From: Kerstersia similis
Lineage (GTDB): Bacteria > Pseudomonadota > Gammaproteobacteria > Burkholderiales > Burkholderiaceae_B
DNA: 64,000 nucleotides
NCBI RefSeq assembly: GCF_965139615.1
Contig: NZ_CBCSIQ010000014.1
Location: forward strand, 1-64,000
Direction of reading: 5' to 3'
Numbering within the stretch: position 1 is the stretch's first letter; every line of letters begins with the position of its first letter. The translations under genes and the position numbers were made by a program. The notes beneath the pieces are model-generated. The model ran no database searches and had not been told where the DNA came from. It was given only the letters and a program-made list of their open reading frames with translations. Below are positions 17,333 through 27,664 of this stretch, one piece after another.

Positions 17333-17427
17333 CCGGCCCGGCAGCCAGGAAGCGCGTGATAGGGATATCAGCGTTGCCTGGCTAAAGGCTGAGGACATCG
17401 CTGGCGCAGACCCGATCCATGTCTCTA

Positions 17428-17462
17428 TGGGCCTGCCATGGCGTCTGGCTGAACCAGGCCCA
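17428..17462. terminator. Stem-loop between convergent paaX and rpn genes
   Basis: TGGGCCTG at 17428-17435 pairs with CAGGCCCA at 17455-17462 around a 19-base loop. It sits between the 3' ends of convergent genes. There is no clear T-run, so the terminator call is tentative. Confidence 0.35.
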
Positions 17463-17519
17463 ACCACGCTTTGCGCGTTTGCCTGTTTTGCCGTGCACCG
17501 CCAGCCTGCGGGCCGGCGA

Positions 17520-18482
17520 TCAGCGGAATACCGCTTCCTGAGTATTGGCATCAAGCAATTGTTCGCTCCACTGCTCCATCTGCGCCACGCTGGCCTGGGC
17601 CAGCTGTTGCTGGCTTGCGGGCGTCACGCTGCCGAATTTGCGCATTAACTGGCGCTCCAACATTGTGCGCAAGCCTTCCCGCTGCCCGGTTTGCCTGGCA
17701 TCTTCCAGGCCAAGCCAGTAGTCGGCAACGGCCATTTCCCTGCGTACGGCGATCAGGCGCAGGTCGCGTTCAGAGTACATGTCTTCGAGATGCTGGATGG
17801 CTTCGCGGACGGGCGGGTGTTCGATCTGGTTCATACGGTCCTCTTCCAGGTTGTGCCGCAGGCAGGCGATCCAGGCAGAGAGTGCGGGAGGAAAGGCGTG
17901 CAGTGTTTCTGCCTTGGTGAGTTCGATTATATGGACCTGCATGGCCTGTCCCAAACCGGGCTGCAACTGCACGGCCGGACGTTGCGAGTCGCGTAGCGTG
18001 AAGTGCCAGTCGGCCTGTGCGGGGTAGTCGGGGTAGAGGTCATGGCCCAGCAGGCTGATGCTGACGGCGGGTTTAAGTGCTTGATATTCCTGCCCGGTGT
18101 CGAGCTGGTCGGAGAGCATGCGGGCGAGGTAGAACAGATTGCGCTGCGGCCATTGGGGGTAATGGCGCAGCTGCATTTCGACATTGAAGAAGCTGCCGCA
18201 GGCATCCTTGGCCAGGATATCCAGAATAATCTGTTTGCTGGAAACGTCAGCGGGAAGAATATTCGGGTTGCGTATCTGCACGACCTGGATGGGAGGATAG
18301 CGATAGCGCACGGCGTTGATCAGGTCGGTCAGCAGATGTGGCTGGCGCGAGAAGAGCGTCTTGAACACAAGATCATTGCTGAGTGCCAGCGCCCGGCGGA
18401 CGGCAGCCGACGGTGAGGGTGGCGGTGGTGGTGCTGATGGATGGCTGGCCGTAGGGCCGGCATTCTTGCGTGGAGTCATCAT
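17520..18482 (-). CDS. Rpn-family PD-(D/E)XK nuclease / putative transposase-like protein
   Basis: A 320-residue protein (332 if translation starts at the upstream GTG at 18518) of the Rpn/PDDEXK_2 family, recombination-promoting nucleases once annotated as transposases. The N-terminal motif SNDLVFKTLF carries a family Asp, and the catalytic core reads IILDILAKDACGSFFNVEMQ, giving Asp and Glu-x-Gln of the PD-(D/E)XK site. The C-terminal part is helical and charged (REGLRTMLERQLMRKFG). A Pro/Ser-rich spacer (PSAPPPPPSPS) precedes the domain. It lies between paaX and paaJ and interrupts the catabolic cluster. I saw no terminal inverted repeats or target duplication. Confidence 0.75.
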   Translation of the reverse strand: MMTPRKNAGPTASHPSAPPPPPSPSAAVRRALALSNDLVFKTLFSRQPHLLTDLINAVRYRYPPIQVVQIRNPNILPADVSSKQIILDILAKDACGSFFNVEMQLRHYPQWPQRNLFYLARMLSDQLDTGQEYQALKPAVSISLLGHDLYPDYPAQADWHFTLRDSQRPAVQLQPGLGQAMQVHIIELTKAETLHAFPPALSAWIACLRHNLEEDRMNQIEHPPVREAIQHLEDMYSERDLRLIAVRREMAVADYWLGLEDARQTGQREGLRTMLERQLMRKFGSVTPASQQQLAQASVAQMEQWSEQLLDANTQEAVFR

Positions 18483-18873
18483 GAGCGTGGCGCCTGTATG
18501 CAGAAACGGGACAGGCACCAGTCTGAACCCGCGTCCCAGGTCTAGCGGGCTGAAAGACTCACATCCAGGCTGGGCACTTGTACCTATATCAGTCCTGGTA
18601 TGGCATGGCCCATGTGCGCTTGAGAGACAGCGCCTGCCGCCTGTCCTCCACTGACCCGCTACGCCTTGCCTCGGTCATCTGCACCAGCCAACCAGCGCCT
18701 CTCCCGCGAAACACCACATCCCCAACAGCTTCATCACACTGAAACATTACAAATTAATCGGAAACCCCTATTGAATTGTGATGCTTTTCGGTGCTTAATA
18801 GCACATAGAGAATACTATAACCGTCCGGTCGGTCAGCGAATGGCTGCTCCGGCCACCCAGGGAGAAGGAATCC
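18483..18873. other. Gene-free stretch between rpn and paaJ with promoter region
   Basis: No credible coding frame. The left half is GC-rich spacer. An AT-rich zone at 18745-18820 ends in TACTAT at 18813-18818, a possible -10 element, directly before the PaaR-type operator. This is the probable promoter of paaJ-paaABCDE. Confidence 0.6.
18820..18835. promoter_or_regulatory. Probable PaaR operator 2 (paaJABCDE promoter)
   Basis: ACCGTCCGGTCGGTCA is the same 16 bases as at 7736-7751, again just after a TACTAT hexamer. It lies 38 bases before the paaJ start. The placement over the transcription start region suits a repressor. Confidence 0.7.
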
Positions 18874-20079
18874 ATGACGGAAGCTTTTATCTGTGATGCC
18901 GTACGCACGCCCGTCGGGCGCTATGGCGGCGCCCTGTCCTCGGTCCGCGCCGACGACCTCGCTGCCGTACCGCTGGCTGCGCTCATGCAACGCCACCCGA
19001 ACGCCGATTGGTCCAAAGTTGACGACCTCATCTTCGGCTGTGCCAATCAGGCAGGTGAAGACAACCGTAACGTCGCGCGCATGGCGGTCCTGCTCTCGGG
19101 CATGCCCATCGGCGTTCCGGCCACCACCGTGAACCGCCTGTGCGGCTCCGGCCTGGATGCGGTCGGCCTGGCCGCGCGCTCCATCCGTGCCGGCGATTGC
19201 GACTTCGTGGTCGCGGGCGGCGTCGAAAGCATGAGCCGCGCACCCTTCGTCATGCCCAAAGCCGAAAGCGCCTTTTCCCGTGCCAATGCTGTCTATGACA
19301 CCACCATCGGCTGGCGCTTCGTCAACCCGAAAATGAAGGCCGAGTTCGGCGTCGATACCATGCCGCAAACGGCGGATAACGTCGCGGCAGACTTCGGCAT
19401 CAGCCGTGACGACCAGGACGCCTTTGCCGTACGCAGCCAGGCCCGCTGGGCGGCTGCCAACGAAGCCGGCATCTTTGCTGAAGAAATCGTCCCGGTCACC
19501 ATCCCCCAGAAAAAAGGCGATGCCATCATCGTCGAACGGGATGAACATCCGCGTCCCGGCACCAGCCTGGAACAGCTGGCACGCCTCAAAGGCGTCAACG
19601 GTGCCGGCCTGACTGTCACCGCGGGCAACGCCTCGGGCGTGAATGACGGCGCCTGTGCATTGGTCATCGCCTCCGAAGCGGCAGCGCAACAGCAGGGCAT
19701 GCGCCCGCTGGCGCGCGTGGTCGCCATGGCGGCTGCCGGCGTCGAGCCGCGCGTCATGGGCATCGGCCCGGTAGAAGCCAGCCGCCGCGTACTGCAGCGT
19801 GCCGGCCTGTCCATCAATGACATGGACCTCATCGAATTGAACGAAGCCTTTGCCTCCCAGGCACTGGCCGTGCTGCGCCAGCTGGGCCTGCCCGACGATG
19901 CAGCACACGTCAACCCGAACGGCGGCGCGATTGCCATCGGCCATCCGCTCGGCATGAGCGGCGCTCGCCTGGCGACCACCGCTGCCTACCAGCTGCGCCG
20001 CCAGGGCGGCCGCTACGCGCTGTGCACCATGTGCATTGGCGTGGGGCAGGGTATCGCAATGATTATCGAGCGTGTTTGA
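18874..20079 (+). CDS. paaJ: 3-oxoadipyl-CoA / 3-oxo-5,6-dehydrosuberyl-CoA thiolase
   Basis: A 401-residue thiolase of the PaaJ/PcaF type. The acylated Cys90 is in NRLCGSGLDAVG, the base pair of residues is in GHPLGMSGAR (His) and CTMCIGVGQG (Cys). It cleaves C8 and C6 oxo-acyl-CoA intermediates to acetyl-CoA and succinyl-CoA. GGGAGAAGG precedes the ATG. It leads the paaABCDE block, driven by the operator-bearing promoter upstream. Confidence 0.92.
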   Translation: MTEAFICDAVRTPVGRYGGALSSVRADDLAAVPLAALMQRHPNADWSKVDDLIFGCANQAGEDNRNVARMAVLLSGMPIGVPATTVNRLCGSGLDAVGLAARSIRAGDCDFVVAGGVESMSRAPFVMPKAESAFSRANAVYDTTIGWRFVNPKMKAEFGVDTMPQTADNVAADFGISRDDQDAFAVRSQARWAAANEAGIFAEEIVPVTIPQKKGDAIIVERDEHPRPGTSLEQLARLKGVNGAGLTVTAGNASGVNDGACALVIASEAAAQQQGMRPLARVVAMAAAGVEPRVMGIGPVEASRRVLQRAGLSINDMDLIELNEAFASQALAVLRQLGLPDDAAHVNPNGGAIAIGHPLGMSGARLATTAAYQLRRQGGRYALCTMCIGVGQGIAMIIERV

Positions 20080-20121
20080 AAGCCCCTTAATTAAAGCCTA
20101 TCAAGGTACGGAGGCCAGACC

Positions 20122-21111
20122 ATGTATGCACAAATGATTAAAACCGACAGCGAGCGCGTACGCAGCCTCGAAGAAATGTCGGCGCAGGAACGGGAATTCA
20201 TGGAGCGCATCGAGCGCGGCGAAAAGATCGAGCCCAAGGAATGGATGCCCGAAGCCTATCGCAAGACGCTGATCCGCCAGATCGGCCAGCACGCCCACTC
20301 GGAAGTGGTGGGCCAGCTGCCGGAAGGCAACTGGATCACGCGCGCGCCCACGCTGGAACGCAAGGCCATCCTGTTGGCCAAGGTTCAGGATGAGGCCGGT
20401 CATGGCCTGTACCTCTACTGTGCGGCCGAAACCCTGGGCGTCAGCCGCGACGAACTGGTCGAACTGCTGCACGCCGGGAAGATGAAGTATTCCTCCATTT
20501 TCAACTACCCCACGCTGAACTGGGCCGACATCGGCGCAGTGGGCTGGCTGGTGGATGGCGCTGCCATCATGAACCAGGTGCCGCTGCAGCGGACGTCCTA
20601 CGGACCGTACAGCCGCGCCATGATCCGCATCTGCAAGGAAGAAAGCTTCCACCAGCGCCAGGGCTACGACATCATGATGAAGATGTGCGCTGGCAGCCCG
20701 GAACAGAAAGCCATGGCACAGGACGCGCTCAACCGCTTCTGGTACCCGGCATTGATGATGTTCGGCCCGTCCGACAAGGACTCGATCCACTCGGCGCAAT
20801 CCATGGCCTGGAAGATCAAGATCAATACCAATGACGAACTGCGCCAGAAGTTCGTTGATCAGACCGTGCCGCAGGCCAAGTACCTGGGCTTGACCATTCC
20901 TGATGAAAACCTGGTCTGGAATGAAGAGCGCGGCGCGCATGACTTCTCCGAACCTGACTGGAATGAGTTTTTCGAAGTGATCGCCGGCAACGGCCCGTGC
21001 AACCGCGAACGCCTGAGCGCGCGCGTCAAGGCATGGGACGACGGCGCCTGGTTCCGCGAGGGCCTGGCCGCACACGCCGACAAGCAGCGCCTGCGCAAGC
21101 TGGCCGCCTGA
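20122..21111 (+). CDS. paaA: Phenylacetyl-CoA 1,2-epoxidase catalytic subunit
   Basis: A 329-residue ferritin-like diiron protein, the catalytic subunit of the multicomponent epoxidase. Two ExxH motifs are visible: EAGH at 91-94 and ESFH at 174-177, with further carboxylates on the other helices (for example in HAHSEVVGQ). Length and sequence are those of PaaA throughout. It works as a complex with PaaB and PaaC, with electrons from PaaE. CGGAGG lies before the ATG. Confidence 0.96.
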   Translation: MYAQMIKTDSERVRSLEEMSAQEREFMERIERGEKIEPKEWMPEAYRKTLIRQIGQHAHSEVVGQLPEGNWITRAPTLERKAILLAKVQDEAGHGLYLYCAAETLGVSRDELVELLHAGKMKYSSIFNYPTLNWADIGAVGWLVDGAAIMNQVPLQRTSYGPYSRAMIRICKEESFHQRQGYDIMMKMCAGSPEQKAMAQDALNRFWYPALMMFGPSDKDSIHSAQSMAWKIKINTNDELRQKFVDQTVPQAKYLGLTIPDENLVWNEERGAHDFSEPDWNEFFEVIAGNGPCNRERLSARVKAWDDGAWFREGLAAHADKQRLRKLAA

Positions 21112-21158
21112 CGCGCCGGCCCCTGACACATCGAAAACACTATCTGGAGCAAATCATC

Positions 21159-21443
21159 ATGTCGCAAGAATGGCCCCTGTGGGAAATCTTCATCCGTGGT
21201 CAACATGGCCAGAACCATCGTCACGTCGGCAGCCTGCACGCGCCTGACGCTGAAATGGCGATCAACAATGCCCGCGACGTCTATACCCGTCGCAACGAAG
21301 GCGTCAGCATCTGGGCAGTGAAATCGGACGACATCGTCGCCAGCGTTCCTTCCAAGAAGGGCCCGCTGTTCGAACCGTCCAACTCCAAGGTCTATCGCCA
21401 CCCGACCTTTTTCAAAATTCCTGAAGAAGTGGGGCACATGTAA
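21159..21443 (+). CDS. paaB: Phenylacetyl-CoA epoxidase subunit PaaB
   Basis: A 94-residue subunit. MSQEWPLWEIFIRGQHGQNH and RRNEGVSIWAVKSDDI are characteristic. It bridges PaaAC heterodimers in the epoxidase. I chose the ATG at 21159 with TGGAGC upstream; the open frame extends further back without a start signal. It overlaps paaC by one base (TAATG). Confidence 0.95.
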   Translation: MSQEWPLWEIFIRGQHGQNHRHVGSLHAPDAEMAINNARDVYTRRNEGVSIWAVKSDDIVASVPSKKGPLFEPSNSKVYRHPTFFKIPEEVGHM

Positions 21444-22219
21444 TGACTACCATCGTCCAACAAGCCTCGACCCAGGCGCTGCGCGAATTCCTGCTGCGCA
21501 TGGGCGATAGCACGCTGATTCTCGGGCATCGCATTTCGGAATGGTGTGGTCACTCGCCCATTCTGGAAGAAGACATTGCCATGGCCAACGTGGCGCTGGA
21601 CTTGATCGGCCAGACGCAGTTCTGGCTGGGCCTGGCTGCCGAAGTCGAAGACGAAGGCAAGACGGCCGATGACCTCGCCTATTTGCGTGATGCCGTGGCA
21701 TTCCGCAATCTGCTGCTGGTTGAACAGCCCAACGAGGACTACGCGCACACCCTGGTTCGCCAGTTCCTGTTCGATGCCTGGCACATCCTGCAGCTGGAAG
21801 CCCTGATGGACTCCAGCGATGCCCGCGTCGCCGAAATCGCCGGCAAGGCCATCAAGGAAGTCAGCTACCACCTGGATCGCTCCAGCGAAATGGTGATCCG
21901 CCTGGGCGACGGCACGGCAGAAAGCCACAAACGCATGCAGACTGCGCTGGACAACCTCTGGTCGTACACCGGGGAAATGTTCCTGGGCGATGCCTGTGAC
22001 GAAGAAGTGGCACAGGCCGGTATCGCGCCGGCACCTGCCTCGTTGCGCGATGCCTGGATGCAGACGGTGCGTGCTGTTCTGGAACAGGCCACGCTGAAAC
22101 TGCCGGAAAGCACGTATGCGCATCGTGGCGGCAAACAGGGGCGCCATACCGAGCACCTGGGTTTCATCCTGGCGGAAATGCAATTCCTGCAACGCGCCTA
22201 TCCTGGCTGCACCTGGTAG
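21443..22219 (+). CDS. paaC: Phenylacetyl-CoA epoxidase structural subunit PaaC
   Basis: A 258-residue ferritin-like partner of PaaA. RISEWCGHSPILEEDIAMANVALDLIGQ and SYHLDRSSEMVIRLGDGT are PaaC signatures. It stabilises PaaA but is not thought to hold the active diiron centre. Its start overlaps the paaB stop. Confidence 0.95.
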   Translation: MTTIVQQASTQALREFLLRMGDSTLILGHRISEWCGHSPILEEDIAMANVALDLIGQTQFWLGLAAEVEDEGKTADDLAYLRDAVAFRNLLLVEQPNEDYAHTLVRQFLFDAWHILQLEALMDSSDARVAEIAGKAIKEVSYHLDRSSEMVIRLGDGTAESHKRMQTALDNLWSYTGEMFLGDACDEEVAQAGIAPAPASLRDAWMQTVRAVLEQATLKLPESTYAHRGGKQGRHTEHLGFILAEMQFLQRAYPGCTW

Positions 22220-22230
22220 CGGAGCGCGCC

Positions 22231-22758
22231 ATGGATACGCTCTCGCGCCCCGAAATCGAGCAGGTATGGCAGTGGCTGGAAGGCGTGCCTGATCCCGAGA
22301 TTCCCGTGATTTCACTGGTGGATCTCGGCATCATCCGCGAAGTCCGTTACGAAGGGGAGACCCTGGTTGTCGTGGTGACCCCGACGTATTCGGGTTGCCC
22401 GGCCACGACTGTCATCAATGAGGATATCGAGGCGGCGTTGCGCGCCCATGGCGTCACTGACCTGCGTCTGGAACGCCAGCTTTCGCCGCCCTGGACATCC
22501 GACTGGATGAGTGACAAGGCGCGCGCAAGCCTGCGCGGCTACGGGATTGCACCGCCTGTGGAAGAGGCCGGCGATGTCGCGCCGGCCGGGCAGGGCAAGC
22601 GAATCTGGCTGCGGCAGGAAAACGGCCCGGCCGTTTCCTGTCCGCACTGTGGTTCCACGCATACCGCCAGGGTCAGCCAGTTCGGTTCCACGCCATGCAA
22701 GGCCAGCTATCGCTGCCTGGATTGCCTGGAACCATTCGATTATTTCAAGTGCATTTGA
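22231..22758 (+). CDS. paaD: PaaD, MIP18-type Fe-S assembly factor
   Basis: A 175-residue protein. The N-terminal half is a MIP18/DUF59 domain (GVPDPEIPVISLVDLGIIREV; TPTYSGCPATTVI). The C-terminal half is a zinc-ribbon-like four-Cys array (CPHCGS, PCKASYRCLDC, FKC). PaaD is needed for maturation of the epoxidase system, probably for the cluster in PaaE. Confidence 0.93.
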   Translation: MDTLSRPEIEQVWQWLEGVPDPEIPVISLVDLGIIREVRYEGETLVVVVTPTYSGCPATTVINEDIEAALRAHGVTDLRLERQLSPPWTSDWMSDKARASLRGYGIAPPVEEAGDVAPAGQGKRIWLRQENGPAVSCPHCGSTHTARVSQFGSTPCKASYRCLDCLEPFDYFKCI

Positions 22759-22795
22759 ATCAAGTGCATAGAGAAGCCTAGCCAGCGAGGAGACC

Positions 22796-23872
22796 ATGGC
22801 ACGCTTTCACCCCTTGCAAGTTGTTGATGTGCGTCGCGAAACCCGTGATGCCGTCGTGGTAACGCTCAAGCCGCGCACGGAAGACGGTGAGCTGTTCAAC
22901 TTCATTCCCGGCCAGTACCTGACGTTCCGCCGCGCGTTTGACGGCGATGAACTGCGCCGTTCCTATTCGATCTGTTCCGGGCTGGATGAAGGCGCCTTGC
23001 GCGTCGGCATCAAGCGCGTGGACGGCGGGGCGTTTTCCAGCTGGGCCAATACCGAGCTCAAGCCGGGCGAAATCCTGGAAGCCATGCCGCCAATGGGCAG
23101 CTTCCATATCCCGCTGGAGCCCGAGAGTGCCCGTCATTACCTGGGCTTTGCGGGGGGCAGCGGCATCACGCCGGTGCTCTCCATCATCAAGAGCACGCTG
23201 GCGCGCGAGCCCAAGTCCAGCTTCACGCTGGTCTATGCCAACCGCCAGATCAGCACGGTGATGTTCCGTGAGGAACTCGAAGACCTGAAAAACGAATACC
23301 TGGGCCGGTTCTCCGTCATCCATGTGTTCAACAGTGAAGGCCAGGAAATCGACCTGTTCACCGGGCACCTCGATCGCCAGAAGTGCGATGAGCTGTTCCA
23401 CCGCTGGATCGACCTGAAATCGGTGCATACCGCGTTCATCTGTGGCCCCGAGCCCATGATGCTGGCCATTGCCGATGCGCTGGCGGGCAATGGCATGCCC
23501 AAGGAACGCATCAAGTTCGAACTGTTCGCCTCGGCGCAGCCGGGCAAGGCGCGCCGCAAGGAAAACGCAACTTCCACCACGACCAATGTGGGCGTATGTG
23601 AAGCCACGGTCACGCTGGATGGCGTGGTGCGCAGTTTTGCTTTTCCCAAACAGGGGCAGAGCATTCTGGATGCCGCGCTGGAAAACAGCATGGACGCGCC
23701 CTACGCCTGCAAGGCAGGGGTCTGCTCCACCTGCAAGTGCAAGGTGCTGGAAGGCGAAGTCGAAATGGCCATCAACCATGCGCTGGAAGACTACGAAGTC
23801 GAACAGGGCTATGTGCTGAGTTGCCAGGGCTTCCCGCTGAGCGACCGCGTGGTCGTCAGCTACGATGAATAA
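22796..23872 (+). CDS. paaE: Phenylacetyl-CoA epoxidase reductase PaaE
   Basis: A 358-residue reductase. An FAD domain (PGQYLTFRR, RRSYSICS) and an NADPH domain (FAGGSGITPVLSII, CGPEPMM) are followed by a plant-type 2Fe-2S ferredoxin domain (CKAGVCSTCKCKVLEGEVEM then LSCQG). It passes electrons from NADPH to the PaaAC diiron site. GCGAGGAGACC precedes the ATG at 22796. Confidence 0.95.
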   Translation: MARFHPLQVVDVRRETRDAVVVTLKPRTEDGELFNFIPGQYLTFRRAFDGDELRRSYSICSGLDEGALRVGIKRVDGGAFSSWANTELKPGEILEAMPPMGSFHIPLEPESARHYLGFAGGSGITPVLSIIKSTLAREPKSSFTLVYANRQISTVMFREELEDLKNEYLGRFSVIHVFNSEGQEIDLFTGHLDRQKCDELFHRWIDLKSVHTAFICGPEPMMLAIADALAGNGMPKERIKFELFASAQPGKARRKENATSTTTNVGVCEATVTLDGVVRSFAFPKQGQSILDAALENSMDAPYACKAGVCSTCKCKVLEGEVEMAINHALEDYEVEQGYVLSCQGFPLSDRVVVSYDE

Positions 23873-23895
23873 CTGAGCGGCGGGAGGAGACATCC

Positions 23896-24648
23896 ATGTC
23901 CGAAACGATGAATATCGAAGAGTATCTGGCGCAGGGCGGCATCCTGACCTCGCCTGGCAATGCGCCGGCACGCTACCGTGGCGAGCTGATGCGGCTCATG
24001 TCCTCTTTTGTGGACAGCGAACTGGCCGCGTCAGCGGGGTTTGCCGCTTCGATCAACTATGCCCCCGGCATCCGTGAACGCATCGCCGCCAGCCGTATTA
24101 CGCTGGAAAAGGCCGATCACGCCGAACGCGTGCTGAACATCATGCAGACCTTCGGCACTGACGTCGAACGCTATCAGCGTCAGCACGACTGGGCGGCCCG
24201 CGTGGCGCGTGATGCCGACCTGGGTACAGCACGGCATGGTGCGGACATGCGCCTGTCGGTGTTCCATTATCCCTTCACCGGCTGGACCGATGCGGTCGTC
24301 ATGAACGTGCTGCAAGGCTTGGCGGCAGGCGTGCAGTTCGAGGAATTCACGCGTGTGTCCTATGGCCCGCTGGCCGAGATATTCCGTGAAATCGAACCGC
24401 GTGAGCGGCGCCATGCGGAGCTGGGCCTGGAAGGTCTGGAGCGTATCGTTGCCAGCCCAGAAGGCCGGGCAGATGCACTGGCATCCATCGCCTACTGGCG
24501 TCCCCGTGTCGCGGCCACATTCGGCCATGCCGGGTCGGCGCGCTATGACACGCTGGCGCGTTTCGGTCTGCGCCACGAGCCGAACGAAGTGCTGCTCACG
24601 CGTTGGGAGCAGCGGCTGGAAGACTGTCTGGCGGCGCTTGAGCTGTAA
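23896..24648 (+). CDS. Extra PaaA/PaaC-like ferritin-like protein in the paa operon
   Basis: A 250-residue, mainly helical protein 23 bases after paaE. It resembles the PaaA/PaaC superfamily in possible carboxylate-bridged helices: SSFVDSELAASAGF, ITLEKADHAERV, FEEFTRVSYGPLAEIFREIEPRERRHAELG. Only one clear ExxH (ERRH) is present and a DHAE stretch stands where the first ExxH would be, so a full diiron site is uncertain. It shares no clear identity with PaaC of this cluster. It could be an accessory subunit, a chaperone or a second small oxygenase. GGGAGGAG precedes the ATG. Confidence 0.6.
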   Translation: MSETMNIEEYLAQGGILTSPGNAPARYRGELMRLMSSFVDSELAASAGFAASINYAPGIRERIAASRITLEKADHAERVLNIMQTFGTDVERYQRQHDWAARVARDADLGTARHGADMRLSVFHYPFTGWTDAVVMNVLQGLAAGVQFEEFTRVSYGPLAEIFREIEPRERRHAELGLEGLERIVASPEGRADALASIAYWRPRVAATFGHAGSARYDTLARFGLRHEPNEVLLTRWEQRLEDCLAALEL

Positions 24649-24664
24649 GCCGGGCGCCGGCCTG

Positions 24665-24711
24665 CGCCGCCGGGGGCCGGGATCGAACAGGATCTTCGCC
24701 CCCTGGCGGCG
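24665..24711 (+). promoter_or_regulatory. Strong intercistronic stem-loop upstream of paaZ
   Basis: CGCCGCC plus GGGGGC (24665-24677) pairs with GCCCCC plus GGCGGCG (24698-24711), with one bulged T at 24704. The loop also contains a GATC pair. No T-run follows, so it may act as an mRNA-stabilising or attenuating element between the epoxidase block and paaZ. Confidence 0.5.
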
Positions 24712-24794
24712 TCATGACAATAGACACTGATTAGGCATGGGCAGCCGCAGGCTGCCTATGCTTTTCCTGTAACAGGATTAAGAAGGAAAGCTTC

Positions 24795-26837
<2,043 letters not shown>

Positions 26838-26851
26838 GGCGGAACGCAGCC

Positions 26852-27475
26852 ATGGCACAGATCTTTTCTTTTGATGGTGTCGTGCCGGTGGCGCACCCGA
26901 GCGCGTGGCTGCATCCGTCGGCCACGCTCATCGGTGACGTCATCATCGGCCCCGCCTGCTATGTTGGTCCGGGAGCGGTGTTGCGTGGCGATTTCGGCCG
27001 CATTGTGCTCGAGGCGGGCTCCAACATTCAGGATAACTGTGTCGCGCACAGTTTCCCGGATGCCGATGTCATCGTGGCGGAAGAAGGGCATATTGGCCAT
27101 GGCGCTATCCTGCACGGTTGCACGGTAGGCCGTAACGCCATGGTGGGCATGAATGCCGTGGTGATGGACCGTGCCGTGGTGGGGGCCAATGCCATCGTGG
27201 GGGCCATGGCCTTCGTCAAGGCCGGCATGGAAATCCCGGAAGGCCACCTGGTCATGGGGTCGCCGGCACGGGTGGTGCGGGCACTGAGCGAACAGGAAAT
27301 CGCCTGGAAGCGTGAGGGTACGCTGATCTATCAGCGCCTGGCCCTGGAAGCGCCGGACAGCATGGTGCAACTGGCCGAGCCGCTGGCCGAACCCGAAACC
27401 GGACGCCGGCGAGTACGATCGCCAGCGTATGACCCCTTGCTGATCGAGCGGCTGAAGCAAAAGCGGGGCGCTTGA
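26852..27475 (+). CDS. paaY: Hexapeptide-repeat thioesterase PaaY
   Basis: A 207-residue left-handed beta-helix protein of the gamma carbonic anhydrase-like type. Repeats such as HPSATLIGDVIIGPACYVGPGAVLRGDFG and metal-site residues in DNCVAHSFP and GHIGHGAILHG are visible. PaaY is a thioesterase that removes dead-end CoA esters formed when PaaZ is blocked. It begins 14 bases after paaZ. Confidence 0.92.
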   Translation: MAQIFSFDGVVPVAHPSAWLHPSATLIGDVIIGPACYVGPGAVLRGDFGRIVLEAGSNIQDNCVAHSFPDADVIVAEEGHIGHGAILHGCTVGRNAMVGMNAVVMDRAVVGANAIVGAMAFVKAGMEIPEGHLVMGSPARVVRALSEQEIAWKREGTLIYQRLALEAPDSMVQLAEPLAEPETGRRRVRSPAYDPLLIERLKQKRGA

Positions 27476-27588
27476 TCGCAATCGCCGGCAGGGCAGGCCA
27501 TGGATGCGGGCATCGCCCCTGCCGTTGCTACATCACCTGCCTCATTCTCCGCCGTGATATCCGCATCACGGGTGTCGTGGGCATCGGA

Positions 27589-27619
27589 CGACCGCGCAGC
27601 GTTTCGTTCTGCGCGGTCG
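27589..27619. terminator. Stem-loop between convergent paaY and lysR
   Basis: CGACCGCGCAG at 27589-27599 pairs perfectly with CTGCGCGGTCG at 27609-27619 around a 9-base loop. It lies between convergent genes and probably ends the paa operon, although no T-run is present. Confidence 0.55.
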
Positions 27620-27664
27620 GCGGCAGGGTGACTGACACCGCGCAGGGGACGCAGGAGGCCGGGG

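Noticed and set aside
18519..18873. Insertion sequence ends around the Rpn gene
   Set aside because: No terminal inverted repeats or flanking duplication could be found, and Rpn proteins do not need them.
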